NCBI GenBank assembly: GCA_001695595.3
Contig: MBPM02000049.1
Location: 62,001-126,000, forward strand
Direction of reading: 5' to 3'
From: Plasmopara viticola
Lineage: Eukaryota; Oomycota; Peronosporomycetes; Peronosporales; Peronosporaceae
DNA: 64,000 nucleotides
The notes beneath the pieces were generated by a model. The model was not told the DNA's origin, ran no database searches, and saw nothing but the letters and a program-made list of their open reading frames with translations. The position numbers were made by a program, and so were the translations under genes. Positions 1 through 13,080 of this stretch are shown in pieces. Each line of letters begins with the position of its first letter. Position 1 is the stretch's first letter.

Positions 1-1074
1 AACTAAGCGTATTGTGGCCCTTGTGAAGTGCTGGATGATATACAGCCCTAAGATACGTCCTTTCTATCATTCTCGACGTGTGCAGACGCAATAGATGCAA
101 AACTAAGTGTATTGTAGCTTTTGTGAACGTGCTGGATGATGTACGGCCATAGATACGTCCTATATCATTCTAGACGTGCGCAGACGCAATAAAGACAACA
201 AAGCGTATGTCACTCTTGTGAAGTTCTGGAATGATAGACGGCCAAGATACGTCTATCTATCATTCTAGACATGCGCAGACGCAATAAAGGAACAAAAAAG
301 CGAATATTCGCTCGTGGAAGTGCTGAGATACGGCTTAAGATACGTCCTTCTATCATTCTAGACGTACGCATACGCAATAGATCACAACTAAGCGTATATT
401 TGTCTTGTGAAGTGCTGAGATGATATGACCATAGATACGGCCTTTCTTCCTTTCTAATGTGTGCAGACGCAATAGATGCACAACAAAGCTATTGCCGCTC
501 TTGGAGTGCTGGGTTGATATACAGCCATAGCTACGTCTTGTCTATCTTTATAGACGTGCGAACACGCAATCGATGCACAACAAAGCGTATATTCGCTCTT
601 GTGAAGTGTTGAGATTATATATGACCATAGATACGTCCTGTCTACCGTTCTAGACGTATGCATACGAAATAGAAGCACCTAAGCGATTGCCAATCTTGTA
701 AGGTTCTGGTTGATATACAGTCATTGGTAAGTCTTTTCTACCATTCTAGACGTGTGCAGACGCAATAGATGCACAACTCCGCGTTTTGTCGCTCTTGTGA
801 AGTGCTGGATGATATTTGACCATAGATACGGCCTTTCTACCATTGTAGACGTGAGCAGACGCAAAAAATTCACAACTAAGCGTATACTCGCTCTTGTAAA
901 GTGCTGAGATAGTATATGACAATAGATACGGCCTTTCTACCACTCTGACGTGTGCAGACGCAAAATATGCACAACTAAGCCTATAGTTGCGCTTGTGAAT
1001 TGCTGTGATATACGGCTATAAATACATCCAATCTATTATTCTAGACGTTCCCAGACGCAATGAATGCACAACTT
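1..1074 (+). repeat. Irregular satellite monomers
   Basis: About eleven head-to-tail monomers, several shortened by a few bases. They belong to the variant with TAGATGCACAAC after the GCAGACGCAA block, which also dominates the next 3 kb. Neighbouring monomers differ clearly from each other and no multi-monomer period is obvious. The array starts outside the window. Confidence 0.85.
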
Positions 1075-1572
1075 AGCGAATATTCGCTTTTGTGAAGTGC
1101 TGAGATAATATATGACCATAGATACGGCCTATGTACCATTCTAGACGTGTACAGATGCAATAGATGCACACCTAAGCGTATAGTCGCTCTTGAGAAGTGC
1201 TGGGATGATGGACAGCCATGGATATGTCTTATCTACCATTCTAGACGTCCGCAGACGAAATAGATGCACAACTAAGCGTATTGTCGCTCTTGTGAAGTGC
1301 TGAGATGGTGTACGGCCATAGATATGTCCTATCTATCATTCTAGACGTGTGCAGACGCAATAGATGCACAACTAAGCGTATTGTCGCTCCTGTGAAGTGC
1401 TGGAATGATGTACGGCCATAGATACGTTCTTTCTATCCTTCTAGACATGCGTAGACGCAATATCTCAACGCCAAAGTGAATATTTGGTCTTGGGAGGTGC
1501 TGTGACGTATACGGCTATAGATACGTCCTTTCTATCATTATAGACGTGCGCACACACAATAGGTTAAAAACT

Positions 1573-1588
1573 AAGCGAATATTCGCTT
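1573..1588. repeat. 16-bp perfect palindrome in monomer
   Basis: The sequence AAGCGAATATTCGCTT is its own reverse complement. It sits where most monomers have the near-palindrome GCGTATATTCGC, which carries one T/T mismatch. The same perfect form recurs one or two HOR units later at 2573-2588, and a 14-bp version lies at 1075-1088. It could be a site for a dimeric protein or a cruciform, but that is inference only. Confidence 0.85.
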
Positions 1589-2572
1589 TTGTGAAGTGCT
1601 GAGAAAATATATATGACCATAGATACGGCCTATGTACCATTCTAGACGTGTACAGATGCAATAGATGCACACCTAAGCGTATAGTCGCTCTTGAGAAGGG
1701 CTGGGATGATGGACGGCCATAGATATGTCTTATCTACCATTCTAGACGTCCGCAGACGAAATAAATGCACAACTAAGCGTATTGTCGCTCTTGTGAAGTG
1801 CTGAGATGGTGTAAGGCCATAGATATGTCCTATCTATCATTCTAGACGTGTGCAGACGCAATAGATGCACAACTAAGCGTATTGTCGCTCCTGTGAAGTG
1901 CTGGAATGATGTACGGCCATAGATACGTTCTTTCTATCCTTCTAGACATGCGTAGACGCAATATCTCAACGCCAAAGTGAATATTTGGTCTTGGGAGGTG
2001 CTGTGACGTATACGGCTATAGATACGTCCTTTCTATCATTATAGACGTGCGCACACACAATAGGTTCACAACTAAGCGAATATTCACTTTTGTGAAGTGC
2101 TGAGATAATATATGACCATAGATACGGCCTATGTACCATTCTAGACGTGTACAGATGCAATAGATGCACACCTAAGCGTATAGTCGCTCTTGAGAAGTGC
2201 TGGGATGATGGACGGCCATAGATATGTCTTATCTTCCATTCTAGACGTCCGCAGACGAAATAGATGCACAACTAAGCGTATTGTCGCTCTTGTGAAGTGC
2301 TGAGATGGTGTACGGCCATAGATATGTCCTATCTATCATTCTAGACGTGTGCAGACGCAATAGATGCACAACTAAGCGTATTGTCGCTCCTGTGAAGTGC
2401 TGGAATGATGTACGGCCATAGATACGTTCTTTCTATCCTTCTAGACATGCGTAGACGCAATATCTCACCGCCAAAGTGAATATTTGGTCTTGGGAGGTGC
2501 TGTGACGTATACGGCTATAGATACGTCCTTTCTATCATTATAGACGTGCGCACACACAATAGGTTCACAACT

Positions 2573-2588
2573 AAGCGAATATTCGCTT
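2573..2588. repeat. 16-bp perfect palindrome, second copy
   Basis: Same AAGCGAATATTCGCTT as at 1573-1588, at the equivalent position two five-monomer units later. The intervening unit near 2074-2089 has lost the symmetry through a C-to-A type change in the right arm (ATTCACTT). Confidence 0.85.
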
Positions 2589-3295
2589 TTGTGAAGTGCT
2601 GAGATAATATATGACCAAAGATACGGCCTATGTACCATTCTAGACGTGTACAGATGCAATAGATGCACACCTAAGCGTATAGTCGCTCTTGAGAAGTGCT
2701 GGGATGATGTACGGCCATAGATATGTCTTATCTACCATTCTAGACGTCCGCAGACGCAATAGATGCACTAATAAGCGTATTGTCGCTCTTGTGAAGTGCT
2801 GAGATGGTGTACGGCCATAGATGTGTCCTATCTATCATTTTAGACGTGTGCAGACGCAATAGATGCACAACTAAGCGTATTGTCGCTCCTGTGAAGTGAT
2901 GATGTACGGCCATTGATACGTTCTTTCTTTCCTTCTAGACATGCGTAGACGCAATATCTCAACACCAAAGTAAATATTTGCTCTTGGGAGGTGCTGTGAA
3001 GTATACGGCTATAGATACGTCCTTTCTATCATTATAGACGTGCGCACACGCAATAGTCATAACTAAGCGAATATTTGCTTTTGTGAAGTGCTGAGATAAT
3101 ATATGACCATAGATACGGCCTATGTACCATTCTAGACGTGTACAGATGCAATAGATGCACACCTAAGCGTATATTCACTCTTGTGAAGTGCTGGGATGAT
3201 GTACGGCCATAGATATGTCTTATCTACCATTCTAGACGTTCGCAGACGAAATAAATGCACAACTAAGCGTATCGTTGCTCTTGTGAAGTGCTGAG

Positions 3296-4230
3296 ATGGT
3301 TTACGGCCATAGATATGTCCTATCTATCATTCTAGACGTGTGCAGACGCAATAGATGCACCACAAAGCGTATATTTGCTCTTGTGAAGTGCTGGGATGAT
3401 GTACGGCCATCGATACGTCCTTTCTATCATTCTAGACATGCGCAGACGCAATATAGCAACAACAAAGCGAATATTTGCTCTTGGAAAGTGCTGTGAGAAT
3501 ATACGGCAATAGATACGTCCTTTCTATCATTCTAGACGTGCGCTCACGCAATAGATTCACAACTAAGGATATATTCGCTTTTGTGAAGTGCTGAGATGAT
3601 ATACAGCCATAGATACGTCTTTTCTACCATCCTAGACGTGTGCAGACGCAATAGATGCACAACTAAGCGTATTGTTGCTCTTGTGAAGTGGTGAGATGAT
3701 GTACGGCCATAGATATGTTCTATCTATCATTCTAGACGTGTGCAGACGCAATAGATGCACAACTAAGCGTATTGCCGCTCTATTTAAGTGCTGGGATGAT
3801 GTACGGCCATCGATACGTCCTTTCTATCATTCTAGACATGAGCAGACGCAATATAGCAACAACAAAGCGAATACTTGCTCTTGGAAAGTGCTGTGGAGAT
3901 ATACGGCAATAGATACGTCCTTTCTATCATTCTAGACGTGCGCTCACGCAATAGATTCACAACTAAGGATATATTCGGTTTTGTGAAGTGCTGAGATGAT
4001 ATACAGCCATAGATACGTCTTTTCTACCATCCTAGACGTGTGCAGACGCAATAGATGCACAACTAAGCGTAATGTTGCTCTTGTGAAGTGGTGAGATGAT
4101 GTACGGCCATAGATATGTTCTTTCTATCATTCTAGACGTGTGCAGACGCAAAAGATGCACAACTAAGCGTATTGCCGCTCTATTGAAGTGCTGGGATGAT
4201 GTACGGCCATAGATACGTCTTTTCTACCAT
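3296..4230 (+). repeat. Four-monomer HOR, ~400 bp, about 2.3 copies
   Basis: The order seen at about 3300-3700 repeats at about 3700-4100. The marker GCGCTCACGCAATAG recurs 400 bp apart (about 3540 and 3939), as does GACATGMGCAGACGCAATAT. The unit looks like the preceding five-monomer HOR with one monomer lost, so the two HORs probably share an ancestor. Confidence 0.85.
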
Positions 4231-6700
4231 TCTAGACGTGTGCAGACGCAATGAATGGACAACTAAGCGTATTATTGCTCTTGTGAAGTGCTGAGATGAT
4301 ATACGGCCATAGATACGTCATTTCTATCATTCTAGACATGCGTAGACGCAATAGAGCAACACAAAGCGTATATTCGCTCGTGTGAAGTGATGTGAAGATA
4401 TACGGCCTTTGATAATTCATTTCTACCTTCACGACGTCCGCAGACGCGATAGGGTGTGAAGTGCTGTAAAAATATACAGCCTTAGATACTTCCTTTCTAT
4501 CTTTCTAGATGTGCGCAGACGCAATAAAGCCACAACAAAGCGTATATTCGCTCTTGTGAAGCACGGTGAAGATATACGGCCATAGATACGTCCTTTCTAT
4601 CTCTCTAGACGTGCACAGACGAATTAGAGCCACAACAAGTGTATATTCGCTCTCGTGAAGTGCTGTGAAGATATACGGCCATAGATAAGTTCTTTCTATC
4701 ATTCTAGAAGTGCGCAGACGCAAAAGGGTCAGAACAAAGCGTATATTCGCTCTTGTGAAGTGCTGTTAAGATATACGGCCGTAAATACGTGCTTTCTATC
4801 ATTCTAGAAGCGCGCAGACGCAACAGGGTCAAAACTATGCGTATAGTCGCTCTTGGAAGTGCTGTGAAGATATACGGCCAAAAATACGTCCTTTCTATCA
4901 TTCTATCATTCTAGACGTTCGCAGACGCAGTAGAGCAACAACAAGCGTATATTCGCTCTCGTGAAGAGCTGTGAAGATATACGGCCATAGATACGTCTAT
5001 TTTGTCTTTCTAGACGTGTGCAGACGAGTTAGACCACAACAAGCCAATATTCGCTCTCGTGAAGTGCTGTGAAGATATACGGCCATACAGACGTCCTTTC
5101 TATTATTCTAGACGTGCGAAGACGCAATAGAACCACCACTAAGCGTATATTTGCTTCGTGAAGTGCTGTGAAGATACACGGCCATACATACGTCCTTTCT
5201 ATCAGTCTGGACGTGCGAAGACGCAATAAAGCAACAACAAAGCGTATATTCGCTCTCGTGAAGTTCTGTGAAGATAAATGGCCATACATACGTCCATTCT
5301 ATCTTCTAGACGTGTGCAGACGCAATAGAACCACCGCTAAGCGTATATTTGCTTCGTGAAGTGCTGTGAAGATACACGGCCATACATACGTCCTTTCTAT
5401 CTTTCTAGACGTGCGAAGACGCAATAAAGCAACAACAAAGCGTATATTCGCTCTCGTGAAGTGCTGCGAAGATATACGGCCATAGATACGTCCTTTCTAT
5501 CATTCTAGAAGTGCGCAGACGCATTAGAGCCACAACAAGCATACATTCGCTCTCGTGAAGCACTGGTAAGATATACGGCCATTGATACGTCCTTTCTATC
5601 TTTCTAGACGTGGGCAGACGAATTAGAGCCACAACAAGCGTTTTCTCACTCTCGTGAAGTGCTGTGAAGATATACGGCCATAGATACGTGATTTCTATCA
5701 TTCTAGAAGTGCGCAGACGCAATAGGGTCATTACTAAGCGTATAGTCGCTCTTGTGAAGTGCTGAGATGATATACGGCCATAGATACGTCCTTTCTATCT
5801 TTGTAGACGTCCGCAGGCGAATTAAAGCCACAACTAAGCGTATATTCGCTCTCGAGAAGTGCTGTGAAGATATACGGCCATATTCTTTTGATTGTAGACG
5901 TGCACAGACGCAATAGGGTCAAAACTTAGCGTATATTTGCTCTGGAGAAGTGCTATGAAGATATACGGCCATAGATTCGTCCTTTTTATCTTTCTATACG
6001 TGTGAAGACAAATAGCGCCACAACAAGCGTATATTCGATCTCGTGAAGTACTGCGAAGATATACGGCTATAGATATGTCCTTTCTATCATTCTCGATGTG
6101 CGCAGACGCAATGAGCAACAACAAAGCGTATATACGGTCTCGTGAAGTGCTGTGAAGATATGCGACCAAAGATACGTCAATTCCTTCATTGTAGACGTGC
6201 ACAGACGCAAACGGGTCACAATTTAGCTTATAGTCGCTCTCGTGAAGTGCTGAGACGATATACGGCCATAGATACGTCCTTTCTATCATTGCAGACGTGG
6301 ACAGACGCAATAGAGCAACAACAAAGCGTATGTTCGCTCTCGAGAAGTGCTGAGAAGATATACGGCCATATATACGTCCTTTCAATCTTTCTAGACGTGT
6401 GCAGACGCAATAGAGCCACAACCAAGCGTATGGTCGCTCTTGTGAAGTGCAGAGATGATGTACGGCCATAGATACGACCTTTCTATTATTCTAGACGTGC
6501 GCAGACACAATAGAGCCACAACTGAGCGAATATTCGCTCTCGTAAAGCGCTGTGAAGATATGCGGCCTTACATACGTCATTTCTATCATTCTAGAAATTC
6601 ACAGACGCAAAAGGGTCAAAAGTAAGCGTATAGTCGCTCATGTGAAGTGCTGAGATGATATGGTCATAGATACGTCCTTTCTATCAATGTAGACGTGTAC
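4231..6700 (+). repeat. Irregular satellite monomers
   Basis: About 25 head-to-tail monomers, mostly of the variant with CTCGTGAAGTGCTGTGAAGATATACGG split across the junction and TAGAGCCACAACAAGCG. They differ from each other at many positions and show no regular HOR. One monomer near 4440 lacks about 42 bp in its centre (GATAGGG runs straight into TGTGAAGTGC). The longest minus-strand open frame here (5834-6469) crosses six monomers and has no feature of a gene. Confidence 0.85.
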
Positions 6701-9700
6701 AGACGCAACCGGGTCACAACTAAACATATATTCGCTCTCGAGAAGTGCTGCGAAGCTATACGGCCGTAGATACATCCTTTCTTTCGTTCTCGACGTGCGC
6801 AGACGCAATAGAGGCGCAAGAAGCGTATATTCGCTCTTGTGAAGCGCTGTGAAGATATACGGCCATAGATACGTTATTTCCATCTTTCTAGACGTGTGCA
6901 GACGACTAAGAGCCACAAGAAGCGTATATTCGTTCTCGTAAAGTGCTGTGAAGATATACGGCCATAGATACGTCATTTTCTATCAATATAGAAGTGCGAA
7001 GACGCAACAGGGTCACAACTAAGCAGTCGCTCTGGTGAAGTGCTGAGATGATTTACGGTCATAGATACGTTCTTTCTATCTTTCTAGACTTGTGAAGACG
7101 AATAAGAGCCACAACAAGCAAATATTCGCTCTCGTGAAGTGCTGCGATGATATACGGCCATAGATACATCCTTTCTTTCTTTCTAGACGTGCGCAGACGC
7201 AATAAAGCAACAACAAAGCGTATATTCGGTCTCGTGAAGTTCTGTGAAGAAATGCGACCATAGATACGTCCTCTCCACATTTGTAGACGTGCACAGACGC
7301 AAACGGGTCACAACTAAGCGTAGAGTAGCTCTTGTGAAGTGCTGATATGACATACGGCCATAGATACGTCCTTTCTATCATATAAGACGTGGACAGACGC
7401 AACCGGGTCACAACTAAGCGTATATTTGCTCTCGAGAAATGCTGCGAAGCTATACGGCCGTAAAAACGTCTTTTCTATCATTGTAGACGCGCACAGACGT
7501 AACTGGGTCACAACTAAGCGTATTTTCGCTCTCGAAAAGTGCTATGAAGCTATACGGCCATAGACACGTCCTTTATTTCGTTCTTGACGTGCGCAGACGC
7601 AAAAGAGCCGCAAGAAGCGTATATTCGCTCTTGTGAAGCGCTGCGAAGATATACGGCCATAGATACGTTATTTCCATCTTACTAGACGTGTGCAGACGAC
7701 TTAGAGCCACAAGAAGCGTATATTCGTTCTCGTAAAGTGCTGTGAAGATATACGGCCATAGATACGTCATTTCTATCATTCTGGAAGTGCGCAGACGCAA
7801 CAGGGTCACAACTAAGCTGTCGCTCTGGTGAAGTGCTGAGATGATTTACGGTCATAGATACGTTCTTTCTATCTTTCTAGACTTGTGAAGACGAATTAGA
7901 GCCACAACAAGCAAATATTCGCTCTCGTGAAGTGTTGCGAAGATATACGGCCATACATACGTCCTTTCTTTCTTTCTAGACGTGCGCAGACGCAATAAAG
8001 CAACAACAAAGCGTATATTCGGTCTCGTGAAGTTCTGGGAAGAAATGCGACCATAGATACGTCCTCTCCATCATTGTAGACGTGCACAGACGCAAACGGG
8101 TCACAACTAAGCGTATATTAGCTCTTGTGAAGTGCTGATATGACATACGGCCATAGATACGTCCTTTCTATCATTAAAGACGTGGACAGACGCAACCGGG
8201 TCACAACTAAGCGTATATTCGCTCTCGAGAAATGCTTCGAAGCTATACGGCCGTAAAAACGTCTTTTCTATCATTGTAGACGCGCACAGACGTAACTGGG
8301 TCACAACTAAGCGTATTTTCGCTCTCGAAAAGTGCTATGAAGCTATACGGCCATAGACACGTCCTTTTTTCTCTTTCTCAACGTGTGCAGACGAATTACA
8401 GCCAGAACAATCGTATATTCGCTCTCGTGAAGTGCTGTGAAGATATGCGGCCATAAATACATCCTTTCTATCATTCTAGAAGTGCGCAGACGCATTAGGA
8501 TCAAAACTAACGGTATAGTCGGTCTTGTGAAGTGCTGAGATGATATACACCCATAGATACGTCATTTCTATAATTTTAAACGTGCACAGACGAATTAGAG
8601 CCACAACAAGCGTATATTCGCTCTTGTGAAGTGTTGAGATGATATACGGCCATAGATACGTGTTTTCTATCATTAAAGACGTGCATAGACGCAACAGGGT
8701 CACAACTAAGCGTATAGTCGCTCTTGTAATGTGCTGAGATGATAAACGGCCAATGATACGTCCTTTCTATCATATAAGACGTGGACAGACGCAACCGGGT
8801 CACAACTAAGCGTATATTTGCTCTCGAGAAATGCTGCGAAGCTATACGGCCGTAAAAACGTCTTTTCTATCATTGTAGACGCGCACAGACGTAACTGGGT
8901 CACAACTAAGCGTATTTTCGCTCTCGAAAAGTGCTATGAAGCTATACGGCCATAGACACGTCCTTTTTTCTCTTTCTCAACGTGTGCAGACGAATTACAG
9001 CCAGAACAATCGTATATTCGCTCTCGTGAAGTGCTGTGAAGATATGCGGCCATAAATACATCCTTTCTATCATTCTAGAAGTGCGCAGACGCATTAGGAT
9101 CAAAACTAACGGTATAGTCGGTCTTGTGAAGTGCTGAGATGATATACACCCATAGATACGTCATTTCTATAATTTTAAACGTGCACAGACGAATTAGAGC
9201 CACAACAAGCGTATATTCGCTCTTGTGAAGTGTTGAGATGATATACGGCCATAGATACGTGTTTTCTATCATTAAAGACGTGCATAGACGCAACAGGGTC
9301 ACAACTAAGCGTATAGTCGCTCTTGTGAAGTGCTGAGATGATAAACGGACAATGATACGTTCTTTCTATCATTTTAGACGTGCACAGACGCAACCGGGTC
9401 ACAACTAAGCGTAAATTCACTCTCGAGAATTCTGCGAAGCTATACGGCCGTAAAAACGTCTTTTCTATCATTGTAGACGCGCACAGACGTAACTGGGTCA
9501 CAACTAAGCGAATTTCGCTCTCGAAAAGTGCTATGAAGCTATACGGCCGTAAAAACGTCTTTTCTATCAGTGTAGACGCGCACAGACGTAAACTGGGTCA
9601 CAACTAAGCGTATTTTCGCTCTCGAAAAGTGCTATGAAGCTATACGGCCATAGACACGTCCTTTATTTCGGTCTCGACGTGCGCAGACGCAAAAGAGCCG

Positions 9701-11100
9701 CAAGAAGCGTAAATTCGCTCTTGTGAAGCGCTGTGAAGATATACGGCCATAGATACGTTATTTCCATCTTTCTAGACGTGTGCAGACGACTTAGAGCCAC
9801 AAGAAGCGTATATTCGTTCTCGTAAAGTGCTGTGAAGATATACGGCCATAGATACGTCATTTCTATCATTCTAGAAGTGCGCAGACGCAACAGGGTCACA
9901 ACTAAGCTGTCGCTCTGGTGAAGTGCTGAGATGATTTACGGTCATAGATACGTTCTTTCTATCTTTCTAGACTTGTGAAGACGAATTAGAGCCACAACAA
10001 GCAAATATTCGCTCTCGTGAAGTGCTGCGAAGATATACGGCCATACATACGTCCTTTCTTTCTTTCTAGACGTGCGCAGACGCAATAAAGCAACAACAAA
10101 GCGTATATTCGTCTCGTGAAGTTCTGGGAAGAAATGCGACCATAGATACGTCCTCTCCATCATTGTAGACGTGCACAGACGCAAACGGGTCACAACTAAG
10201 CGTATAGTAGCTCTTGTGAAGTGCTGATATGACATACGGCCATAGATACGTCCTTTCTATCATTGAAGACGTGGACAGACGCAACCGGGTCACAACTAGG
10301 CGTATATTCGCTCTCGAGAAATGCTGCGAAGCTATACGGCCGTAAAAACGTCTTTTCTATCATTGTAGACGCGCACAGACGTAACTGGGTCACAACTAAG
10401 CGAATTTCGCTCTCGAAAAGTGCTATGAAGCTATACGGCCGTAAAAACGTCTTTTCTATCAGTGTAGACGCGCACAGACGTAACTGGGTCACAACTAAGC
10501 GTATTTTCGCTCTCGAAAAGTGCTATGAAGCTATTCGGCCATAGACACGTCCTTTATTTCGGTCTCGACGTGCGCAGACGCAAAAGAGCCGCAAGAAGCG
10601 TATATTCGCTCTTGTGAAGCGCTGTGAAGATATACGGCCATAGATACGTTATTTCCATCTTTCTAGACGTGTGCAGACGACTTAGAGCCACAAGAAGCGT
10701 ATATTCGTTCTCGTAAAGTGCTGTGAAGATATACGGCCATAGATACGTCATTATATCATTCTAGAAGTGCGCAGACGCAACAGGGTCACAACTAAGCTGT
10801 CGCTCTGGTGAAGTGCTGAGATGATTTACGGTCATAGATACGTTCTTTTTATCTTTCTAGACTTGTGAAGACGAATAAGAGCCACAACAAGCAAATATTC
10901 GCTCTCGTGAAGTGCTGCGAAGATATACGGCCATAGATACGTCCTTTCTTTCTTTCTAGACGTGCGCAGACGCAATAAAGCAACAACAAAGCGTATATTC
11001 GGTCTCGTGAAGTTCTGGGAAGGAATGCGACCATAGATACGTCCTCTCCATCATTGTAGACGTGCACAGACGCAAACGGGTCACAATTTAGCTTATAGTC
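6701..11100 (+). repeat. Nested 6-, 8- and 9-monomer duplications
   Basis: The marker CTTT(A/C)TTTCG before the CGACGTGCGCAGACGC block occurs at 6777, 7571, 9661 and 10552. The spacings are 794, 2090 and 891 bp, about 8, 21 and 9 monomers. Inside, a near-identical 599-bp (six-monomer) duplication has GTCCTTTTTTCTCTTTCTC at 8361 and again at 8960. A stretch from about 7379 recurs at about 8771, 1,392 bp away. The repeated blocks are almost identical, so the expansion is recent. The irregular spacings mean no single fixed HOR unit has been established. Confidence 0.88.
8361..9300 (+). repeat. 599-bp tandem duplication (six monomers)
   Basis: From the TTTTTTCTCTTTCTCAACG marker onward, about 340 bp after 8361 is repeated nearly base for base from 8960. 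Both copies share rare variants such as AGAACAATCG and AACGGTATAGTCGG. Copy one then continues into a TATAAGACGTGGAC monomer, and copy two into a TTTTAGACGTGCAC monomer, so the copies end in different contexts. Confidence 0.88.
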
Positions 11101-11872
11101 GCTCTCGTGAAGTGCTGAGATGATAAACGGACAATGATACGTTCTTTCTATCATTTTAGACGTGCACAGACGCAATAGAGCAACAACAAAGCGTATGTTC
11201 GCTCTCGTGAAGTGCTGTGAAGGTATACGGCCGTAGATACGTCCTTTCTATCATTGAAGACGTGCATAGACGCTTCCGCGTCACAAAAGAGCGTATATTG
11301 GCTGTCGAGAAGTGCTGAGATGATATATGGCCATAGAAACGTCCTATCTATCTTTCTAGACGTGTGCAGAAGAATAAGAACCATAACAAGCGTATATTCG
11401 CTCTCGTGAAGTGCTGTGAAGATATACGGCATTAGATACGTCCTTTCTATCATTGTAGACGTGCGCAGACGCAATAGGGTCACAACTAAGCGTATAGTCG
11501 CTCTTGTGAAGTGCTGAGATGATATACAGCCATAGATACGTCCTTTCTATCATTCTAGACATGCGTTGACGCAATAGAGCAACACAAAGCGTATATTCGC
11601 TCGTGTGAAGTGATGTGAAGATGTACGGCCTTTGATAATACATTTCTACCTCCACGACGTCCGCAGACGTGATAGGGTCACAACAAAGCGTATAGTCGCT
11701 CTTGTGAAGTGCTGTAAAAATATACAGCCCTAGATACTTCATTTCTATCTTTCTAGACGTGCGCAGACGCAATAGAGCAACACTAAAGCGTATATTCGCT
11801 CTCGTAAAGTGCTGTGAAAATATACAGCCTTAGACACTTCCTTTCTATCATTTTAGACGTGCGCAGACGCAA
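11101..11872 (+). repeat. Irregular monomers with dispersed duplicates
   Basis: About eight monomers. Those at about 11,500-11,770 closely resemble 4,280-4,530 in order and in rare variants, for example CCTTTGATAAT and CCACGACGTCCGCAGACG. The pair at 11,690-11,850 also resembles 15,070-15,230, sharing GCTGTAAAAATATACAGCC. These are copies of the same small blocks scattered over 11 kb, pointing to old duplications or conversion across the array. Confidence 0.8.
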
Positions 11873-12260
11873 TAGAGCAACAACAAAGGGTATATTCGCT
11901 TTTGTAAAGTGCTGTGGAGATATACGGCCATAGATACGTTCTTTCTTCCATTCTAGACGTTCACAGACGCAATAGAGAAACAACAAAGCGTATATTAGAT
12001 ATCGTGAAGTACTGTGAAGATATACAGCCTAAGATACTTCCTTTCTTAAATTTTCGACGTGCGCAGGCGCAATAGAGCAACAACAAAGGGTATATTCGCT
12101 TTTGTAAAGTGCTGTGGAGATATACGGCCATAGATACGTCCTTTCTTCCATTCTAGACGTTCACAGACGCAATAGAGAAACAACAAAGCGTATATTAGAT
12201 ATCGTGAAGTACTGTGAAGATATACAGCCTAAGATACTTCCTTTCTTAAAATTTCGACGT
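11873..12260 (+). repeat. 200-bp dimer duplicated in tandem
   Basis: The motif CAACAAAGGGTATATTCGC begins at 11,881 and again at 12,081, exactly 200 bp later. The two monomers in each copy match almost perfectly, including the unusual TATTAGATATCGTGAAG and CTTTCTTAAA variants. This is a recent two-monomer duplication. Confidence 0.92.
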
Positions 12261-12679
12261 GCGCAGACGCAATAGAACAATAACTAAGCGTAAACTTCGC
12301 TCTCGTGAAGTGCGGAAATGATATATGGTCATAAATACGTTCCTTCTATCATTTAAGACGTTCGCAGACGCAATAGATCCAAAACTAAGCGTATATTTGC
12401 TCATGGGAAGTTCTGAAATAATGTACGACCATAGATGCGTCCTTTCTGATGTTCTTGAAGTTGGCAGACGCAATAGAGTCAAAACAATTCGTATATTCGC
12501 TTTTGGGAAGTGCTGAAATGATGTACGACCATAGATACGTTCTTTCTATCATTCTAGAAGTGCGCAGACGCAATAGATCCAGAACAAGCGTATATACGCT
12601 CTCGTGAAGTGATGGAAAAACTTACGGCTTAGATACTTTCTTTCTATCTTTCTAGAGGTGGGCAGACGCAATAGATCCA

Positions 12680-13080
12680 CAACTGAGCGTATAGTCGCTC
12701 TTGTGATGTGCTGAGATGATATACGGCAATAGATACGTCCCTTCTATCTTTCTAGACGTGCGCAGACGCAATAGAACCACCACTAAGATATAGATTGTCT
12801 TGTGAAATACTCGGAAGATTTTCGGCTTTACATACGTTTTTTCTGTCAGTCTAGACGTGCGTACACGCAATAGAGCCACAACTAAGTGTATTGTCGCTCT
12901 TGTGAAGTGCTGAGATGATATACGGCAATAGATACGTCATTTCTATCTTTCTAGACGTGCGAAGACGCAAAAGAGCCACAAGAAAACATATATATTGTCT
13001 TGTGAAGTGCACGGAAGATTTTCGGCTTTACATACATTTTTCTGTCAGTCTAGACGTGCGTACACGCACTAGAGCAACAC
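12680..13080 (+). repeat. 200-bp dimer duplication, diverged
   Basis: Two monomers repeat once. TTTTCGGCTTTACATACRTTTT and CTGTCAGTCTAGACGTGCG lie 200 bp apart, preceded in both copies by ATACGGCAATAGATACGTC. The copies differ by several substitutions, so this duplication is older than the one at 11,873. Confidence 0.85.

Larger units (their letters stand above)
1075..3295 (+). repeat. Five-monomer HOR, ~500 bp, about 4.5 copies
   Basis: The marker AGCGAATATTYRCTTTT begins near 1075, 1574, 2075, 2574 and 3066, giving spacings of 499, 501, 499 and 492 bp. Between markers the five monomers follow the same order: one with GTGTACAGATGC, one with GACGTCCGCAGACG, one with GAGATGGTGTACGG, one with GACATGCGTAGACGC and one with GCGCACACACAATAGG. 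Copies two to four differ by only a few bases. The fifth copy is more diverged and grades into the four-monomer arrangement that follows. This is typical local amplification by unequal exchange. Confidence 0.9.

Noticed and set aside
5834..6469. Minus-strand open frame of 211 codons as a gene
   Set aside because: Same reason: it is a read-through of six irregular monomers, with no start context or domain.
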